Positions 15,624-23,126 of a DNA stretch of 41,495 nucleotides are shown in pieces. A program made the position numbers and the translations under genes. Below the pieces are notes generated by a model. The model did no database searches. It was not told the origin of the DNA and worked only from the letters and a program-made list of their open reading frames with translations. This stretch comes from Clostridia bacterium (lineage in GTDB: Bacteria > Bacillota > Clostridia > Oscillospirales > CAG-272), in contig JAFTKL010000043.1 of assembly GCA_017453285.1 (NCBI GenBank), positions 1 to 41,495 of the forward strand, given 5' to 3'. The number at the start of each line of letters is the position of its first letter. Within the stretch, counting starts at the first letter, position 1.

Positions 15624-15652
15624 TTGAAAATTTTTCTAAAATGTTGTATAAT
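15624..15652 (+). promoter_or_regulatory. Promoter abutting the structured element and the PPTase-fumC operon
   Basis: TTGAAA (15624-15629), 17 bases and TATAAT (15647-15652). The predicted start falls at about 15658-15660, exactly where the long complementary arm of the structured element begins. Confidence 0.82.
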
Positions 15653-15657
15653 ATTGG

Positions 15658-15938
15658 TATAGCCGAAGAGAGTCGAACTAATACGCCCTGCGGCGAGCAA
15701 TTTTCGCGTCTTTCGCCAGATCTCGTCTTGCAAGATCGGCATCTTGCTTCAACTCGCTTTGACAAAATCCATCAAAAATTGCAACGCCGGAGGGTGCTTC
15801 GCAGTTTTGAGTGAACAAATATTTTGCAAATGCAAAGAGAAAATGCGCAGTAATATAAGATATTGCAAGCATTTTATCTGCCGCAGATGTGAATATTTGT
15901 CACACAAAACCGTATGAGTTCGGCTCTCTTCGGCTATA
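15658..15938 (+). repeat. 281-nt highly structured element: RNA leader or MITE-like repeat
   Basis: Positions 15658-15679 and 15917-15938 are inverted repeats of 22 bases with one G-U-compatible mismatch, and ATACG (15681-15685) with CGTAT (15911-15915) extends the helix to about 28 positions. Inside, a second arm pairs 15686-15704 with 15775-15794 (CCCT/AGGG, CGGCG/CGCCG, GCAATTTT/AAAATTGC) and encloses the hairpin CAAGAT-CGGC-ATCTTG. A third arm pairs 15811-15823 with 15892-15903 and encloses AAAATGC/GCATTTT and ATCTG/CAGAT hairpins. The ends are flanked by TA, as in elements mobilised by IS630/Tc1-type transposases. The right end is seven bases before the GAGGTGAGG ribosome site of the PPTase gene. 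Open frames on the minus strand here lack ribosome sites and follow the repeat structure, so I do not call them genes. Confidence 0.75.
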
Positions 15939-15956
15939 TAAAATCGAGGTGAGGAA

Positions 15957-16628
15957 ATGAGCTCTGAAAATTGCATCTGTCTGCTGACTTTTATGCGTGC
16001 GGGCGAGATATCCGGCGACGTTGATACGCTCATATCCTCTCTTCCGTTCGGCGAGAGCGAGCGCGAGCGGCTTCGTTCTATAAAAAATCCTGCCGCGCAG
16101 AAAAACTCGCTTTCTGCCCTGCTCTGCCTTGATCGACTTATCAAGCGCACAGATCTTGGTAGTGAGGATCTCACCGTCATCCGCGAGAAGAACGGCAAGC
16201 CGCGTTTTGCCTCTCTGCCGTATCACTTCAGCATCACGCACTCGCGCGATCTTTGTGCCGTCGCGCTATGCAAAGAGAACGTGGGGCTTGATCTCGAGTT
16301 TGTCGACGAATCGCGCAACACAGAGGCTCTCTCGAAGCGTTTTTTCAGCCCCGAAGAGCATTCACAGATCTTTGAGGGCAAGAGTGCCGCCCGGGATTTC
16401 TTCGCGCTCTGGGTAAAAAAAGAGGCTCTTGCAAAGCTTTCGGGTGAGGGGCTCGCATCGATCTGCCGCGGACAGATAATTGACCGCTCTGCGCATTCCT
16501 TCAAGGAATACAGGCTCACGGTCGACGGTGCGGATGCATGCCTTGCGCTCTGCTTTGAGAAAGCTGCGCCGAACATAGCTATTAACGACACCTACGAGGA
16601 GATAAAAATATATGAAATACAGAATTGA
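15957..16628 (+). CDS. 4'-phosphopantetheinyl transferase superfamily protein
   Basis: The 223-residue protein should attach phosphopantetheine from CoA to carrier proteins. It has the Sfp-type pattern: KPRFASLPYHFSITHSRD (about residues 81-98), VGLDLEFVDESRN with the magnesium-binding aspartate and glutamate, RFFSPEEHSQIF, and FFALWVKKEALAKLSGEGL (near 150). Length is typical of the two-lobed Sfp/Gsp class rather than the small AcpS class. No polyketide or peptide synthetase gene lies in the window, so the carrier partner is unknown. GAGGTGAGG precedes the ATG. The end overlaps fumC by 17 bases. Confidence 0.85.
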   Translation: MSSENCICLLTFMRAGEISGDVDTLISSLPFGESERERLRSIKNPAAQKNSLSALLCLDRLIKRTDLGSEDLTVIREKNGKPRFASLPYHFSITHSRDLCAVALCKENVGLDLEFVDESRNTEALSKRFFSPEEHSQIFEGKSAARDFFALWVKKEALAKLSGEGLASICRGQIIDRSAHSFKEYRLTVDGADACLALCFEKAAPNIAINDTYEEIKIYEIQN

Positions 16629-17988
16629 ACATGATTCGATGGGCGAGATCGAGGTCGAGGAAAGTCGCCTTTGGGGCGCGCAGACCCAGCGAAGCCTTGA
16701 GAATTTCCGCATCGGCGTGGGACTCGAGACTATGCCCTCCGAGATAATACACGCCTTCGGCATTCTCAAGCTTGCCGCCGCGCGAGCAAACGCGGAGCTC
16801 TGCCCCGAGAGAATGACCGAGCAAAAGCTCTCTCTCATCACATCCGCCGCCGAGAAGATCATCTCGGGCGAGCTTGACGAGCATTTCCCGCTCGTCGTAT
16901 GGCAGACAGGTTCGGGTACGCAGACAAATATGAACGCAAACGAGGTGATCGCAAACTACGGCAATCTTCTCGCGCAAGAAAAGATACTTCACCCCAACGA
17001 CGACGTAAATATGTCGCAGTCCTCGAACGACACCTTCCCCACCGCGATGCACATAGCCGCACTTCGCTCGATCAGAGAGCTTCTGCTCCCCGCGCTCGAT
17101 CTGATGATCGACGAGCTCTGCCGTCTTGAGCGCGAGAACGAAGGAGTTATCAAGAGCGGAAGAACACATCTTCAGGATGCAACGCCGATCAGCTTCTCGG
17201 GAGAGATCTCGGGTTGGAGATCCTCGCTTGAGAAGGATAGAAAAATGATAAAGCTCGCATCTGCCGAGCTTTGCAGTCTCGCGCTCGGCGGCACGGCAGT
17301 CGGGACAGGGCTCAATGCTCCCGACGGATTTGACACACTCGTGGCTCGCAAGGTCGCGGAGATAACCTCGATTCCCTTTATCACCGAGGACAACAAATAC
17401 CACGCGCTCACCTCGAAGGATGAGCTCGTATTCGCGCACGGCGCGCTCAAAGCGCTCGCGTCTGACCTATGGAAGATTGCAAACGACGTGCGCTGGCTCG
17501 CATCGGGCCCGCGTTGCGGTCTTGGCGAGATAAAGATACCCGAAAACGAGCCGGGCTCGTCTATTATGCCGGGAAAAGTCAACCCAACTCAGTGCGAGGC
17601 TATGACTATGGTGGCTCTGCAGGTCATCGCCAATGACACGGCAGTCGGAATGGCGGCATCTCAAGGCAATTTTGAGCTCAACGTATTTATGCCTGTCTGC
17701 GCGTACAACTTCTTGCAGTCGGTAAGACTGCTCGCGGATGCGATAGAGTCATTCAGAGCAAACTGCGTATGCGGAATCGTGGCAAACCGCGAGAGGATGC
17801 AGGAATACCTCAACAACTCGCTGATGCTCGTCACTGCTCTCAGCCCCTACGTTGGCTACGAAAACGCGGCGAAGATCGCGAAGCTCGCGTATTCGCAAAA
17901 TATCACACTTAAAGAAGCAACTCTCAAGCTCGGTCTTATGGACGAGTCGAGATTTGACGAAATATTTCACCCTGAACAAATGGTTTAA
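16612..17988 (+). CDS. fumC: Class II fumarate hydratase
   Basis: FumC interconverts fumarate and L-malate without an iron-sulfur cluster. The 458-residue protein begins with the usual RIEHDSMGEIEVEESRLWGAQTQR-type N-terminus, and has GSGTQTNMNANEV (about residues 102-114), SSNDTFPTAMH, the catalytic GRTHLQDATPI and the superfamily signature GSSIMPGKVNP (near 317-327). Length equals that of characterised homologues. It overlaps the PPTase gene and is followed 15 bases later by a malic enzyme gene, so fumarate could be channelled through malate to pyruvate. Confidence 0.96.
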   Translation: MKYRIEHDSMGEIEVEESRLWGAQTQRSLENFRIGVGLETMPSEIIHAFGILKLAAARANAELCPERMTEQKLSLITSAAEKIISGELDEHFPLVVWQTGSGTQTNMNANEVIANYGNLLAQEKILHPNDDVNMSQSSNDTFPTAMHIAALRSIRELLLPALDLMIDELCRLERENEGVIKSGRTHLQDATPISFSGEISGWRSSLEKDRKMIKLASAELCSLALGGTAVGTGLNAPDGFDTLVARKVAEITSIPFITEDNKYHALTSKDELVFAHGALKALASDLWKIANDVRWLASGPRCGLGEIKIPENEPGSSIMPGKVNPTQCEAMTMVALQVIANDTAVGMAASQGNFELNVFMPVCAYNFLQSVRLLADAIESFRANCVCGIVANRERMQEYLNNSLMLVTALSPYVGYENAAKIAKLAYSQNITLKEATLKLGLMDESRFDEIFHPEQMV

Positions 17989-18003
17989 CAAGAGGAAAAA
18001 GTT

Positions 18004-19176
18004 ATGGACGTAAGAAAAGAATCACTCAGAAAGCATTATGAATGGAACGGTAAAATAGAGGTAGTTACACGCTGCCCGATCGAGAACAGAGAGGATCTCT
18101 CGCTTGCATACACACCAGGCGTGGCAGAGCCCTGCCTTGAGATACAGAAGGATATCAACAAGTCCTACGAGCTCACCCGCTGCAACAATCTCGTTGCGGT
18201 TATCACAGACGGCACGGCAGTGCTCGGTCTTGGCGACATCGGTCCCGAGGCAGGAATGCCCGTAATGGAGGGCAAGTGCGCGCTCTTCAAGGCGTTTGCC
18301 GACGTTGACGCATTCCCGCTCTGCGTGCGCTCCAAGGACGTTGACGAGATCGTGCGCACGGTATATCTCATCTCGGGAAGCTTTGGCGGCATCAATCTCG
18401 AGGACATCGCCGCTCCGCGATGCTTTGAGATCGAGCAGAAGCTCAAAGAGATCTGCGACATTCCCGTATTCCACGACGATCAGCACGGAACTGCCATTGT
18501 AGTTGCCGCGGCGCTTCTCAACGCGCTCAAGATCGTAAAGAAGGACATCGGCTCGGTCAAGGTCGTTATCAACGGCGCAGGCGCGGCAGGATGCGCGATA
18601 GGCAGACATCTGCTTAATATGGGTGTTAAAAATCTTACTATGGTCGACCGCTTCGGTATCATCAGCCGCGACGACGAAACACTTAATGATGCTCACAAGG
18701 CGATTGCAGAACTTACCAACCACTCGCTCGCGCGCGGAAATCTCGCAGACGCGATGCGCGGCGCTGACGTATTCATCGGCGTTTCCGCTCCCGGAATAGT
18801 AAGCGAAGAAATGGTCGCATCTATGGCTACCGACGCGATCGTTTTCCCGATGGCAAATCCCACCCCTGAGATCATGCCCGACCTTGCCAAGAAGGCAGGC
18901 GCACGCATTGTCGGCACGGGACGCTCGGACTTCCCTAACCAGATCAACAACGTTCTCGCCTTCCCCGGAATTTTCCGCGGCGCGCTTGATTGCAGAGCAT
19001 CCTGCATCAACGAGGAAATGAAGGTCGCAACCTCGTATGCGCTCGCTTCTCTCATTTCCGACGAGGAGCTGAACGAAGAGAACATAATCGCCCCCGCGCT
19101 CGATAAGAGAGTTTCCGAGGTGGTCGCAAAGGCTGTCATCGAGGCGGCGCACAAGACGGGCGTTGCGAGAATATAA
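18004..19176 (+). CDS. Malic enzyme (NAD(P)-dependent malate dehydrogenase, oxaloacetate-decarboxylating)
   Basis: The 390-residue protein converts malate to pyruvate and CO2 with reduction of NAD(P). Motifs of the short bacterial form are LAYTPGVAEPCLEI (about residues 35-48), GDIGPEAGMPVMEGK, FGGINLEDIAAPRCFEIE, VFHDDQHGTAIV with metal ligands, and the dinucleotide fold INGAGAAGCAIGRHLL followed by VDRFG. An aspartate after the second strand (VDRFG) is compatible with NAD preference, though that is weak evidence. There is no phosphotransacetylase-like extension. It sits in one operon with fumC. Confidence 0.94.
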   Translation: MDVRKESLRKHYEWNGKIEVVTRCPIENREDLSLAYTPGVAEPCLEIQKDINKSYELTRCNNLVAVITDGTAVLGLGDIGPEAGMPVMEGKCALFKAFADVDAFPLCVRSKDVDEIVRTVYLISGSFGGINLEDIAAPRCFEIEQKLKEICDIPVFHDDQHGTAIVVAAALLNALKIVKKDIGSVKVVINGAGAAGCAIGRHLLNMGVKNLTMVDRFGIISRDDETLNDAHKAIAELTNHSLARGNLADAMRGADVFIGVSAPGIVSEEMVASMATDAIVFPMANPTPEIMPDLAKKAGARIVGTGRSDFPNQINNVLAFPGIFRGALDCRASCINEEMKVATSYALASLISDEELNEENIIAPALDKRVSEVVAKAVIEAAHKTGVARI

Positions 19177-19185
19177 GGAGATAAA

Positions 19186-19881
19186 ATGAATTTTTCTGAT
19201 ATTCTGCAGGACTACCCCTACACCACCGAACTCCACGCGCACAGCTTTCCCGTGAGCGCGTGCGGTGATTTCCCTGCTGAAGAGGTGGTAAAGAAATATA
19301 TCGACGCGGGCGTGCGCTCGCTTGTGCTGACGAACCACCTCACGCCGAACAACTGTGGCGAGGGAGTTGAATACTACCTTGAGGACTACCGCAAGGCACG
19401 AGAGGCGGCGGGTGAAGCTCTTAATGTCATTCTCGGCGTTGAGATAAGATTTGAGGGCAACATCAACGACTACCTCGTTTACGGTGTATCCGAGGAGGAT
19501 ATTCCGCTCTTTATCGAGCTTATACCGCACGGAATTGAGAATTTCTATAAGCAAGTCAAGAACGATCGCAACGTGATAATCCAAGCGCATCCGTTCAGAA
19601 AAGGCATCACGCTCGCGCCCGAAGGATCTATCGACGGAATTGAGTCATTCAATCTGCACCCCGGACACAACTCGCGCGTCGGCATCGGCGCAAGATACGC
19701 AAAGCTCAAGAGTCTACTCGCGACGGTCGGCACGGATTTCCACCACGAAGGACACGAGGCTCTCGCGCTTATGAGAACGCGCAACGAGCTCAAAACGTCT
19801 TTTGACGTAGCCGAGGCGATAAAGTCGCGCGACGTACTTTTTGATTGCTCGGGACATATCATCATACCATATATTTACTGA
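19186..19881 (+). CDS. PHP-domain metallo-phosphoesterase-like protein
   Basis: The 231-residue protein shows the PHP pattern: TTELHAHSFPVSACGDFPAEEVVKKY (about residues 13-38) with the first HxH metal motif, LVLTNHLTP with a further histidine, GVEIRFEG with the metal-binding glutamate, IIQAHPFRKG, and GTDFHHEGHEA near the C-terminus. Substrates of the family range from histidinol phosphate and nucleotides to DNA ends. The short length and lack of other domains point to a small-molecule phosphoesterase, with the substrate unknown. It starts nine bases after the malic enzyme stop and is followed by a small unknown gene. Confidence 0.85.
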   Translation: MNFSDILQDYPYTTELHAHSFPVSACGDFPAEEVVKKYIDAGVRSLVLTNHLTPNNCGEGVEYYLEDYRKAREAAGEALNVILGVEIRFEGNINDYLVYGVSEEDIPLFIELIPHGIENFYKQVKNDRNVIIQAHPFRKGITLAPEGSIDGIESFNLHPGHNSRVGIGARYAKLKSLLATVGTDFHHEGHEALALMRTRNELKTSFDVAEAIKSRDVLFDCSGHIIIPYIY

Positions 19882-19891
19882 GGAGGCTAGT

Positions 19892-20179
19892 ATGGCAAAG
19901 AAGATAAATTGGGAATACAGCGAGCCTGAGCTCGATCTTGAGACAGGCGAGGAAACGGGAAACACTCTGACGCACACTATCTCGCTCTGCTACTCCTACG
20001 TGAGCGGCAAGGCGATCGTGACCATCGACGGTACGGAGTTTGACATCAGCGTTCGCCCCTTCTCGCTCAAAGGCACAGAGCAGGTCTTCCGCCTTGGCGA
20101 GTCTGCGGCACTTCTCCGCTTCGGCAAACCCACACCGACGGTTACGGTGGATAACGAGGAGCTGAAGATTATCAAATAA
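19892..20179 (+). CDS. Small protein of unknown function
   Basis: The 95-residue protein is not recognised. It is acidic at the start (WEYSEPELDLETGEETG) and then alternates short strands with turns (SLCYSYVSGKAIVTIDGTEF, VTVDNEELKI), suggesting an all-beta fold. No signal peptide or membrane segment is present. A perfect AGGAGG lies before the ATG at 19892 and overlaps the PHP stop region. The upstream in-frame ATG at 19841 lies inside the PHP gene and is not used here. It closes the operon, which ends at the terminator at 20187. Confidence 0.75.
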   Translation: MAKKINWEYSEPELDLETGEETGNTLTHTISLCYSYVSGKAIVTIDGTEFDISVRPFSLKGTEQVFRLGESAALLRFGKPTPTVTVDNEELKIIK

Positions 20180-20186
20180 TACAAAC

Positions 20187-20230
20187 ATCCCCGACAGAGA
20201 CTCTGTCGGGGATATTTTCGTTATTTAAGG
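20187..20230. terminator. Terminator between convergent genes
   Basis: ATCCCCGACAGAG and CTCTGTCGGGGAT (20187-20213) form a perfect 13-bp inverted repeat around a single base; the real loop will be a few bases larger. ATTTTCGTTATTT follows on the plus side and a T-rich stretch on the minus side, so it can serve both the small unknown gene and the glycosidase-like gene. Confidence 0.88.
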
Positions 20231-20233
20231 TCC

Positions 20234-21262
20234 TCAGCTCTCAAGTGGTATCGCGACTACCCAGGTATCCGTGCAATCCATAAATCCACCGTTAAAGCTT
20301 CCGTTCGACGTTGAGAAATACGCGCAGATCGGTCTTCCGTCTTCAAACAGGATGCACGGTCTCTCCATATTTCCCATATTGCGTATCTCGCCGTTTTCAT
20401 ACAAAAGCTTTCTCTCAAAGAAAGGCTCTTTATCAATTTCCCAAGCTTCTCCATCTTTCGAGAAGGCATGTACGCCGCCAAATTTCAAGCCGCATATCGC
20501 GCCGTTCATATCCTTTGCAATCAAATGATAGCCCTCATTGTACCAGATAAAAGGGTCTTCCATCTCGCCTTCGAGGTTCGAAAACAGCAGATTGTCGTCA
20601 CTTCTTGAGAGCGAGAAAGCATCCTTGCCTTTTGCACACAAAAGCTTCATCTGACCGAAGCGATAAGGATTTTTCTGCGTATCCACGTATCCTCTTCCCT
20701 TGTATGCCATAAAAATACTGCCGTCTTTATCAAGACACGCAACAGGGTTGGAGGTAAGATAGCTATCCGCATATCCGGGTCGGGTATCAAGCAAAGGTCT
20801 ATCGCTTCTGATCCAAGGACCGTACAAGCTTTTGCTATATGCGATGCCCACTCTCTTTTGTGACCGCGCCATAATGACGCTGGGATGGTCGAGAGTGACC
20901 TCCTCATCCTTGCAATCCCAAATATATCTGCTTCCCGTATAATAGATCACGTAGATGTCGCCGATCTTGATAACTTGCGGATTATGTGTGATACGTCCAT
21001 CCCAATACTCAGGACCTCTTGCAGAAAAAACCACATCGGAAAATTTAAATTCTCCGTACGGTGTATCACATACCGCATGAACTATTTCGGATTTTATGAG
21101 CCATCCGGGATGCATTGGAAGGGTTTTCGGCCACCGCGACGCGAACATATGATATTTCCCATCGTCTCCCTTTATAACGCTTCCGTCCCACGTCCAATAG
21201 CCTTCCATTCTAAATCCGCTGTTTAGTGGAACAGGCCTCATCATTTCACTTAACTTTTTCAT
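20234..21262 (-). CDS. Five-bladed beta-propeller glycoside hydrolase-like protein (GH43/GH117-like)
   Basis: The 342-residue protein has repeated propeller-blade patterns seen in clan GH-J/GH-F enzymes: GYWTWDGSVIKGDDGKYHMF (about residues 21-40), RITHNPQVIKIGDIYVIYYTG, DSYLTSNPVACLDKDGSIFM, EGEMEDPFIWYNEGYHLI (near 237) and NMERPCILFEDGRPICAYF. The aspartate in the first blade and the glutamates in GEMEDP are plausible catalytic or binding residues. No signal peptide is seen, so it would be cytoplasmic. Fold assignment is good, but activity and substrate are unknown. GAGGTG lies just before the ATG. A copy of a 28-bp repeat lies directly upstream. Confidence 0.72.
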   Translation of the reverse strand: MKKLSEMMRPVPLNSGFRMEGYWTWDGSVIKGDDGKYHMFASRWPKTLPMHPGWLIKSEIVHAVCDTPYGEFKFSDVVFSARGPEYWDGRITHNPQVIKIGDIYVIYYTGSRYIWDCKDEEVTLDHPSVIMARSQKRVGIAYSKSLYGPWIRSDRPLLDTRPGYADSYLTSNPVACLDKDGSIFMAYKGRGYVDTQKNPYRFGQMKLLCAKGKDAFSLSRSDDNLLFSNLEGEMEDPFIWYNEGYHLIAKDMNGAICGLKFGGVHAFSKDGEAWEIDKEPFFERKLLYENGEIRNMGNMERPCILFEDGRPICAYFSTSNGSFNGGFMDCTDTWVVAIPLES

Positions 21263-21275
21263 CTCTCACCTCATT

Positions 21276-21303
21276 TTAACACATCTCGTCGCCACGAATG
21301 ACG
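21276..21303 (-). repeat. 28-bp repeat, copy 1
   Basis: On the minus strand the sequence CGTCATTCGTGGCGACGAG followed by ATGTGTTAAA lies 14 bases before the glycosidase-like start codon. It matches copy 2 (21835-21862) with two mismatches, and 19 bases are identical. In this copy it is not part of a gene: reading the same frame gives SFVATRCVK with a stop a few codons upstream. Confidence 0.75.
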
Positions 21304-21382
21304 TACTACTTTACTCAAAGCGATACCTCCGTCCGCTCGCCGTAGCGAGCCGCCTTGTTTTATCTTATTTGAAAAGTTACGT
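21304..21382. other. Intergenic stretch with a GC-rich hairpin
   Basis: GCTCGC-CGTA-GCGAGC at about 21339-21354 forms a perfect 6-bp stem between the lipoprotein gene and the glycosidase-like gene. It lacks a U-tract on either strand. It may be part of the dispersed repeat unit or an mRNA processing site. No clear promoter for the glycosidase-like gene is visible here. Confidence 0.4.
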
Positions 21383-21805
21383 CTATGATTGAGTAGAAGT
21401 TGTCATAGGGGTGAGTATTTCAAACAATGCGTCCATTTCCTCATCCGTGCAATCTACCGTAAAGACGTTGAGTCCCTTTATATTGTGACCCATCGGATAC
21501 GTAATACTTATACCGTGAGTATGCAATCCAATATTGTATTTATCAATACGGATATTGTAGAGTGCCTCACAGTTGCACATATCCTCAACTGCGGCTTTGC
21601 CGTCAATTGCCGATATCAGCGCATCGAAGAAGGCTTCATCCTCAATTACCGTTTCGGACTCTCCGCTAAGGACGATCTGCGGCTTTGACTGCGGACAGTC
21701 GAAGAATGCCACACCGTCTTTAACGCCAATATCCAACTTATCTGAGTCACATCCTATAAATGAAAGCAGTGTCAGGGTTAGCAAAAGCAAAACAATTTTT
21801 TTCAT
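21383..21805 (-). CDS. Small lipoprotein of unknown function
   Basis: The 140-residue protein begins MKKIVLLLLTLTLLSFIGC, a type II signal peptide with lipobox FIGC at residues 16-19. The mature part (DSDKLDIGVKDGVAFF...) is acidic and has no domain I recognise. The central DMCNCEALYNIRIDKYNIGLH segment and the C-terminal FTVDCTDEEMDALFEIL suggest a small alpha/beta fold. The start was set at the ATG at 21805, because AAGGGGGAT lies just upstream and the signal peptide begins there; the longer open frame upstream lies in the methyltransferase gene. It follows that gene by 22 bases. Confidence 0.8.
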   Translation of the reverse strand: MKKIVLLLLTLTLLSFIGCDSDKLDIGVKDGVAFFDCPQSKPQIVLSGESETVIEDEAFFDALISAIDGKAAVEDMCNCEALYNIRIDKYNIGLHTHGISITYPMGHNIKGLNVFTVDCTDEEMDALFEILTPMTTSTQS

Positions 21806-21827
21806 ACAATGATCCCCCTTGAAAATT

Positions 21828-22577
21828 TTAAAATTTAACACTCCTCGTCGCCACGAATGACGGGATATTATGCTCGTGCAGGTTTCCCGCGCCGTTGGTG
21901 TCCTCGTATATATCCGTAAGGCAAAATCCCGCGCGGAGCTGTCCGCCGAGTTGCTCTTCGATCGTATGCGAGAACTGTATACCCGAGTCTGTTCTGATAC
22001 ATTCCTCGTATAGCTTCTCATCACTCAAGGGATCAAACGGCAAGGAATAAAGCACCCTTTCCTCATTCTCGTCGAAGATGTAGTTGATGCCAATGTCGTA
22101 GCCGCCGAGAAATGCACCGTCCTTTTTCAAGACTCGGTAACACTCGCGAAATATCGGCTCGACCTCTCGCACGTAGCAGTTCGACACGGGGTGAAAGATC
22201 AGATCAAAGCTTTCGTCCCCAAACGGCAGAGGCTTTGTCATATCCGCGCGAATTATCTCGACCTCGTACCCCTCGCGTTCTGCGACTATTTTGTCGCTCT
22301 CGCACTGCTGCTCTGAGTAGTCAAGCAGAGTGCATTTTGCGCCGAGTGCGGAAAATATCGGTATCTGCTGACCACCGCCGCTCGCAAGTCCGAGCACGCG
22401 CTTGCCTCGAAGGTCGCCAAACCATTCGTGCGGCACGCGCTTGGTCGGCGTGAGGTAAACGTCCCACTCGCCGCGCAGAGCTTTCTCAAACTCCTCGTGG
22501 CTTATCGGTCTTCCCCACTCCCAGCCGTCCTTGCACCAATCATCAATTGTTTTTGCGTTTATATCCTGATATTCCAT
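21828..22577 (-). CDS. Class I SAM-dependent methyltransferase
   Basis: The 249-residue protein has a complete Rossmann-like methyltransferase core: VLGLASGGGQQIPIFSALG (motif I, about residues 63-81), CTLLDYSEQQ (motif II), IIRADMTKPLPF (motif III), FDLIFHPVSNCYV (motif IV) and ECYRVLKKDGAFLGG. The N-terminal WCKDGWEWGRPISHEEF segment is typical of a family of small-molecule methyltransferases in Bacillota. The substrate is not known. The ATG at 22577 fits GAGGTGG better than the GTG at 22583. Its last codons (SFVATRSVKF) overlap copy 2 of the 28-bp repeat. Confidence 0.88.
   Translation of the reverse strand: MEYQDINAKTIDDWCKDGWEWGRPISHEEFEKALRGEWDVYLTPTKRVPHEWFGDLRGKRVLGLASGGGQQIPIFSALGAKCTLLDYSEQQCESDKIVAEREGYEVEIIRADMTKPLPFGDESFDLIFHPVSNCYVREVEPIFRECYRVLKKDGAFLGGYDIGINYIFDENEERVLYSLPFDPLSDEKLYEECIRTDSGIQFSHTIEEQLGGQLRAGFCLTDIYEDTNGAGNLHEHNIPSFVATRSVKF
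21835..21862 (-). repeat. 28-bp repeat, copy 2, inside the methyltransferase 3' end
   Basis: This copy shares 19 identical bases (CTCGTCGCCACGAATGACG on the plus strand) and further similarity with the copy at 21276-21303. Here it encodes the last residues of the methyltransferase. It also lies upstream of the lipoprotein ribosome site, so both copies stand just before a minus-strand gene. Confidence 0.75.
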
Positions 22578-22584
22578 AACCACC

Positions 22585-23118
22585 TCAAAGCGTTACCACC
22601 GTCGGCTCGTGAGCGAGCGCGGGGATTATCTTATCGCACAGATCTGCTGTTCTGAGTCTCAGGCTCGAGGTATTGATGCAGGGGTGGCATCCGACGTATT
22701 CCTCACTCAGTACGTCAGCATCGATCAGAAGTCTGACCCGCCTGTTCCTGTCGTTCATCAGCCCCATAACGCTGACAGAACCGGGGGTTATGTCAAGAAA
22801 CTGCTCCATAAACTCCGCATTTGCAAACGAGAGGCGCGACGAGCCTATCTGCGCCGAGAGATCCTTGGTCTTAAATGGCTTGTCGGCAGGCATCATAAGC
22901 AGATAGAAATCTGTCTGCTGACGGTTGCACAGAAACAAATTTTTACATATCAGCGCGCCGAGCGATGCGTCTATCTGCTCGCAGATCTCCATCGTCATCG
23001 CAGGCTCGTGGTCAATTCTTTCATACTCGACCCCGAGAGAGTCGAGAAGGTCGTAGACTCGCATTTCTTTGTCGAGTCTGCCTTCTGCGCTCTCGGGGCG
23101 TCCTTTTATTCTTTCCAT
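22585..23118 (-). CDS. Aminoacyl-tRNA deacylase of the YbaK/ProX family (probable Cys/Ala-tRNA-Pro editing)
   Basis: The 177-residue protein resembles free-standing editing domains that hydrolyse misacylated tRNA-Pro. It has RVYDLLDSLGVEYERIDHEPAMTMEICEQID (start about residue 20), GALICKNLFLCNRQQTDFYLLMMPADKPFKTKDLS with the conserved KNLFL(C/R) and K residues, SFANAEFMEQFL and GSVSVMGLMNDRNRRVRLLID. The GSVxxxGLMND pattern is typical of the ProX/PrdX subgroup. It starts eight bases after the ABC gene stop. The stop overlaps the ribosome site of the methyltransferase gene, so the three genes are coupled. Confidence 0.9.
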   Translation of the reverse strand: MERIKGRPESAEGRLDKEMRVYDLLDSLGVEYERIDHEPAMTMEICEQIDASLGALICKNLFLCNRQQTDFYLLMMPADKPFKTKDLSAQIGSSRLSFANAEFMEQFLDITPGSVSVMGLMNDRNRRVRLLIDADVLSEEYVGCHPCINTSSLRLRTADLCDKIIPALAHEPTVVTL

Positions 23119-23126
23119 AGTTTTCC

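Noticed and set aside
15678-16241. Minus-strand open frames in and next to the structured element.
   Set aside because: They lack ribosome sites, follow the pairing arms of the element or run antisense to the PPTase gene, and show no protein motif.
18022-19590. Minus-strand open frame of 522 codons.
   Set aside because: It is antisense to the malic enzyme and PHP genes, has no recognisable motif and no ribosome site.
21276-21862. Integron gene cassettes bounded by attC sites.
   Set aside because: The two repeat copies lack the paired GTTRRRY/RYYYAAC core sites and long imperfect palindromes of attC, and no integron integrase is present.
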